Source of the DNA: Planctomycetota bacterium
GTDB taxonomy: Bacteria; Planctomycetota; UBA1135
NCBI GenBank assembly: GCA_002746235.1
Contig: NVWJ01000001.1
Span: forward strand, 414,209-423,019
DNA: 8,811 nt
Direction of reading: 5' to 3'
The position numbers were made by a program, and so were the translations under genes. Below the pieces are notes generated by a model that was not told where the DNA came from, ran no database searches, and saw nothing but the letters and a program-made list of their open reading frames with translations. Of the stretch, positions 6,136 through 8,811 are shown in pieces. Numbering within the stretch: position 1 is the first letter of the stretch; each line of letters begins with the position of its first letter.

Positions 6136-7620
6136 CTAATCAGTCGAGGAGGTACCAAGTTCGGCAAGAGCTGCTTGTTCCTTTGCAGAGAAACTGCGCG
6201 CATCGATGAGTTCGGGAACCTGTACGAATTCCTGAGGCTCAATGCCAGGACCAGCAACGATAAACGGAATCCGGTACTCCTCTTCAAAAAGAGTTTCGCC
6301 ATGCTCTGCGCTGCGATGCTCACCGAACCTTTCTGCATGGTCTGCGGTGAACAGAATCAGCGTCGGCCGTCCGCTTGCTTCAATGCTGTCCAGCAATCGC
6401 CCGACTTGTTGATCAAAGAACGCGACTTCTTCTTTGTACAAACCAGGCGAGTAAGCTCCGCGTGCGAAACCCTCTAGGTTCATGGATTCCTTGGCATGCG
6501 TGTTCGCGAACTCCCTGGATGGAACATAAAGCGAATGTGAATCGAAATACTGCGCTAAAAAGAAAAACGGGCGCTCGTCTTTTTGCAATTCTTCCAGGTA
6601 GCGCAAAGAAGCATTTGTGGTGCGCTCCGCCTCTCTGTAATGCACGCGGTAATTCCAATGCGCATCCAAGTCCAACAGTTGGCGCAGTGGATTGCTCAGA
6701 AAGCGCGGGTTGGTCACATTGCTAAAAAACCCAAGCATGGTGTGCCCGCGCACCCAATCCATATAAGCAGAAACGGAGTCTTCATAGGTGAGGCCATGCC
6801 AGGTTTCGAAACCTTCTTCGAATTCCTGATAGCCAGAGTCTTGCTTAATCTGATACAGCAAAGGGTTAGTCATCACCGCCGCGGTGCGATACCCCGCCTC
6901 CAGGAAACGGCTTGCAAGCGGTTGATTGTCCTGCTTCTTTAGCAGCTCACCTGTCGGCCAAGGCGGGTCGTTGCCGCGCATGCCAACCTTTTCGATATCG
7001 AATCCAGCCAGCAGCACCAAATAACTCGGCAGGGTTTGGTTTGTAGGAGCTTCGGCAAAGGGGGCCCAAGCACCACGCGCGCGAAGAGCGTCTAAATTTG
7101 GCGTTGGGATCTCCGGATCAAAAATCGCATCGGCGCGGAGGGTATCGCAAACGATGAGGACTACGTCGGGCGAATCATCGGCGGGCGCGGTGTCGGCTGT
7201 GGCGTTCGAGAGTTCTGGCGCCGGCAGCAACGGAACGACTTCCCAGTTCGGCTGCATACCAAAGTAAATGATGGCGGGTAGAAGGTGTAGCGCCAGTCCG
7301 GCCATCGCCAGTGGCTTAGCTTTGATCGCGAAAGGTCTCTTGATTGCGGCACCCATTACCGCCAGCGCAAATCCAGCGACAAACCATGAGGCGAATGCAA
7401 ATCCACCCGCAGCACCAATCAACAAAGCGCGCGAAAGGGATTTTTTGCCGAGGAAGTGCACCAGAACGCCGACCAGCCATCCAACAAATAGGCCGTTCAA
7501 GCTTGCCAGAAACGAACGCTCGCGCAGCATGGGATCCATCAGATCCCATCCCACGCCTAGCAGCACCAAAAGAATGCTAGCTAGAGTCGCTCCGGCCACA
7601 GCGGCAAGAATGCACTTCAT
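6136..7620 (-). CDS. Membrane-anchored sulfatase-fold (alkaline phosphatase superfamily) enzyme with non-canonical active site
   Basis: The 494-residue protein opens with hydrophobic segments at about 4-24, 39-57, 66-91 and 103-121, then a Pro/Ala/Asp-rich linker (125-150) and a sulfatase-like catalytic domain, probably periplasmic. Visible metal and active-site motifs: VVLIVCDTLRAD (153-164), FDSHSLYVPS (359-368), FTADHAERFGEH (424-435) and HGETLFEEEYRIPFIVAGPG (440-459). The nucleophile motif, which in true sulfatases is C/S-x-P-x-R for formylglycine, reads T-L-P-S-Y (196-200): Thr replaces Cys and Tyr replaces Arg. Thr nucleophiles occur in phosphoethanolamine transferases and lipoteichoic acid synthases of the same superfamily, so phospho-transfer or hydrolysis is as likely as sulfate hydrolysis. 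After GPGI at 457-460 only 34 residues remain, ending in a sulfatase-like tail (AKEQAALAELG). It lies 27 bp after the peptidase gene and 4 bp before the cupin-like gene. The substrate is unknown. Confidence 0.85.
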   Translation of the reverse strand: MKCILAAVAGATLASILLVLLGVGWDLMDPMLRERSFLASLNGLFVGWLVGVLVHFLGKKSLSRALLIGAAGGFAFASWFVAGFALAVMGAAIKRPFAIKAKPLAMAGLALHLLPAIIYFGMQPNWEVVPLLPAPELSNATADTAPADDSPDVVLIVCDTLRADAIFDPEIPTPNLDALRARGAWAPFAEAPTNQTLPSYLVLLAGFDIEKVGMRGNDPPWPTGELLKKQDNQPLASRFLEAGYRTAAVMTNPLLYQIKQDSGYQEFEEGFETWHGLTYEDSVSAYMDWVRGHTMLGFFSNVTNPRFLSNPLRQLLDLDAHWNYRVHYREAERTTNASLRYLEELQKDERPFFFLAQYFDSHSLYVPSREFANTHAKESMNLEGFARGAYSPGLYKEEVAFFDQQVGRLLDSIEASGRPTLILFTADHAERFGEHRSAEHGETLFEEEYRIPFIVAGPGIEPQEFVQVPELIDARSFSAKEQAALAELGTSSTD

Positions 7621-7647
7621 GCGCGTAGTTTAACCGCAGCGAATACC

Positions 7648-8811
7648 TTACTTAGCCTTGGCCGCGTCCCAGGCTTTGGCGCGCAGAGCTTCGACCTCTT
7701 CTAGAGCACGCGGCACAACCGCAGAAATCAGCTCGTAACCATCTTCAGTGATTACCACGATGTCCTCAATACGCACTCCCAAACCTTCTTCAGGAATGTA
7801 AATCCCAGGCTCCACAGTAATCGCAACGCCTGGCGTAAACTTTACCTCCCGTGCACCAACATCGTGCGTCGCCATGCCCAACCAGTGCGATGTCCCGTGC
7901 GGCATGTACTTCGCAAAGCCGCGTTCACGTAGAACCTTCATTGCAGCGCCGTGCACTTGGCCGATGGTGCTGCCCGGCTTGCACATTTCAAAAGCGGCTT
8001 CCTGAGCATCGTAAACCGCCATGTAGAGTTCTTTCTCGCGGTCGGAAAACTTGCGCGCGGTTGGCCAGGAACGCGAAATGTCAGCGACATAGTGATTGTA
8101 CTCCGGGCCGTAATCAATCATCACCACCTCGTTGTCGAGCAACATTTTGTGGTTTTCGTTGTAGTGCAAAGTGCACGCATTCAGCCCAGAAGCGACAATC
8201 GCAGCATATCCGCCAAGCCCCATACCGCCGGCCATTTGAAACTCATAAGTCATACGAGCTGCAAGTTGCCATTCGAAATCACCCGGCATGGCACTTTCCA
8301 TAACTGCAATGTGGCCAGCCGCGGCCGCGATACATGCACGACGCATGGCTTCCACTTCTTCTGGCGTTTTCACCACACGCATGCCATCTAAAGAAACGCT
8401 AATGTCTTTCACTTCAAAATCATGGTGTTCTATCAGCATAGATTCGAACTGCTTTTCACGCCAAACTCGGCCGTCGTACCGATCGGCCATGACTTCCCGC
8501 GCCCAACTTTGCAAGTTATCGCGCGACATCATCCAGTTCTCAGCCGGCTGACGCTGAATGTAAGCTTTCTTGTACTTCTTGCGCAAATCTTTGAGCAAGT
8601 TCTCCAAGCCCTTGCTGCCGCGGCCAAGCTCCATGGTCGTCTCGATACCGGTGATGGCGCTGGCCTCGGACGGATCAATCAGGTTGCCGGCCCAAACTTC
8701 TGCGCCAGCACTTACCGCTGGAGTGAGCAGGTACTCATGCTTGCCGTCGGTGGTCATGACCCAAACCGCATTTGGCGTTGTAATGCCGGTGAAGTACCAA
8801 AAATTATTGTC
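7648..8811 (-). CDS. pepP: Xaa-Pro aminopeptidase (PepP type, M24B), 5'-partial
   Basis: This is a metallopeptidase that removes N-terminal residues preceding proline. The frame runs off the right edge. The 18 codons before the ATG at 8757 (DNNFWYFTGITTPNAVW...) fit the aminopeptidase P N-terminal domain, so 8757 is internal and the true start is beyond 8811. Numbering from the Met at 8757: residues ~1-110 are the rest of the AMP_N domain (AEVWAGNLIDPSEA), and ~130-350 are the pita-bread domain. The five dimetal ligands are Asp 215 (MIDYG), Asp 226 (VADISRSWP), His 291 (HGTSHWLGMATHD), Glu 316 (TVEPGIYIPEE) and Glu 331 (VRIEDIVV). The aminopeptidase P histidines His 198 (LHYNEN) and His 298 are also present. 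HWLG and the AMP_N residues favour PepP over prolidase. The C-terminus is an Ala/Lys-rich tail. It is the first visible gene of a minus-strand cluster with the sulfatase-like gene 27 bp downstream. Confidence 0.93.
   Translation of the reverse strand, partial: DNNFWYFTGITTPNAVWVMTTDGKHEYLLTPAVSAGAEVWAGNLIDPSEASAITGIETTMELGRGSKGLENLLKDLRKKYKKAYIQRQPAENWMMSRDNLQSWAREVMADRYDGRVWREKQFESMLIEHHDFEVKDISVSLDGMRVVKTPEEVEAMRRACIAAAAGHIAVMESAMPGDFEWQLAARMTYEFQMAGGMGLGGYAAIVASGLNACTLHYNENHKMLLDNEVVMIDYGPEYNHYVADISRSWPTARKFSDREKELYMAVYDAQEAAFEMCKPGSTIGQVHGAAMKVLRERGFAKYMPHGTSHWLGMATHDVGAREVKFTPGVAITVEPGIYIPEEGLGVRIEDIVVITEDGYELISAVVPRALEEVEALRAKAWDAAKAK

Noticed and set aside
6132..6338. In-frame N-terminal extension of the cupin-like protein by 69 residues
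   Set aside because: It lies wholly within the sulfatase-like gene in another frame, has an atypical composition, and the ATG at 6131 sits 4 bp after the preceding stop, as expected in an operon.
7951..8391. A 146-codon plus-strand open frame, with other long frames opposite the peptidase and sulfatase-like genes
   Set aside because: They are antisense shadows of well-supported genes and show no domain motifs.
1..8811. CRISPR arrays, insertion sequences, toxin-antitoxin pairs, prophage or defence islands
   Set aside because: I saw no regularly spaced repeats, terminal inverted repeats with transposase, integrase or small gene pairs. The two helicases are of recombination/repair families and have no defence partners in view.

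Overview
The window reads as an ordinary bacterial chromosomal segment of moderate G+C (judged by eye, not counted). It is densely packed with protein genes, and I see no tRNA, rRNA, CRISPR array, insertion sequence or phage gene. The gene mix is bS21, a RecD2 helicase, an RluA-type pseudouridine synthase, a membrane-anchored sulfatase-fold enzyme, a PepP-type peptidase and a UvrD helicase-nuclease. None of the six visible gene starts has a strong Shine-Dalgarno sequence. These features would suit a Planctomycetes/Verrucomicrobia-type or other Gram-negative environmental bacterium, but no gene here fixes the phylum.

Layout from left to right. Bases 2-1489 (+) hold the C-terminal part of a UvrD-family helicase fused to a RecB-like nuclease; its start is off the window. 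It converges on, and overlaps by 8 bp, a DUF1272 zinc-ribbon protein with an unusual membrane-anchored C-terminal extension (1482-1964, -). Upstream of that on the same strand are an RluA-family pseudouridine synthase (2016-3080, -) and rpsU (3143-3349, -). A textbook intrinsic terminator (3085-3123) separates these two, and its T-tract runs almost into the synthase start codon. A 93-bp divergent region with a hairpin and a candidate promoter separates rpsU from recD2 (3443-5632, +). After recD2 a minus-strand cluster is read from the right edge leftwards: a PepP-type Xaa-Pro aminopeptidase (7648 to beyond 8811), a sulfatase-fold membrane enzyme (6136-7620), and a small DUF4863/PnbB-type cupin-like protein (5667-6131). 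The spacings are 27 bp and 4 bp, so they look like one operon.

Functionally, two genes belong to DNA recombination and repair (helicase-nuclease, RecD2) and two to the translation apparatus (bS21, RNA pseudouridylation). The right-hand operon combines proline-peptide hydrolysis with an exported-looking hydrolase or transferase and a possible small-molecule lyase, with no obvious shared pathway. I found no convincing new multi-gene system. The points most worth a second look are the sulfatase-like protein with an altered active-site motif and shrunken C-terminus, the tail-anchored DUF1272 protein, and the terminator/start-codon arrangement between rpsU and the pseudouridine synthase.
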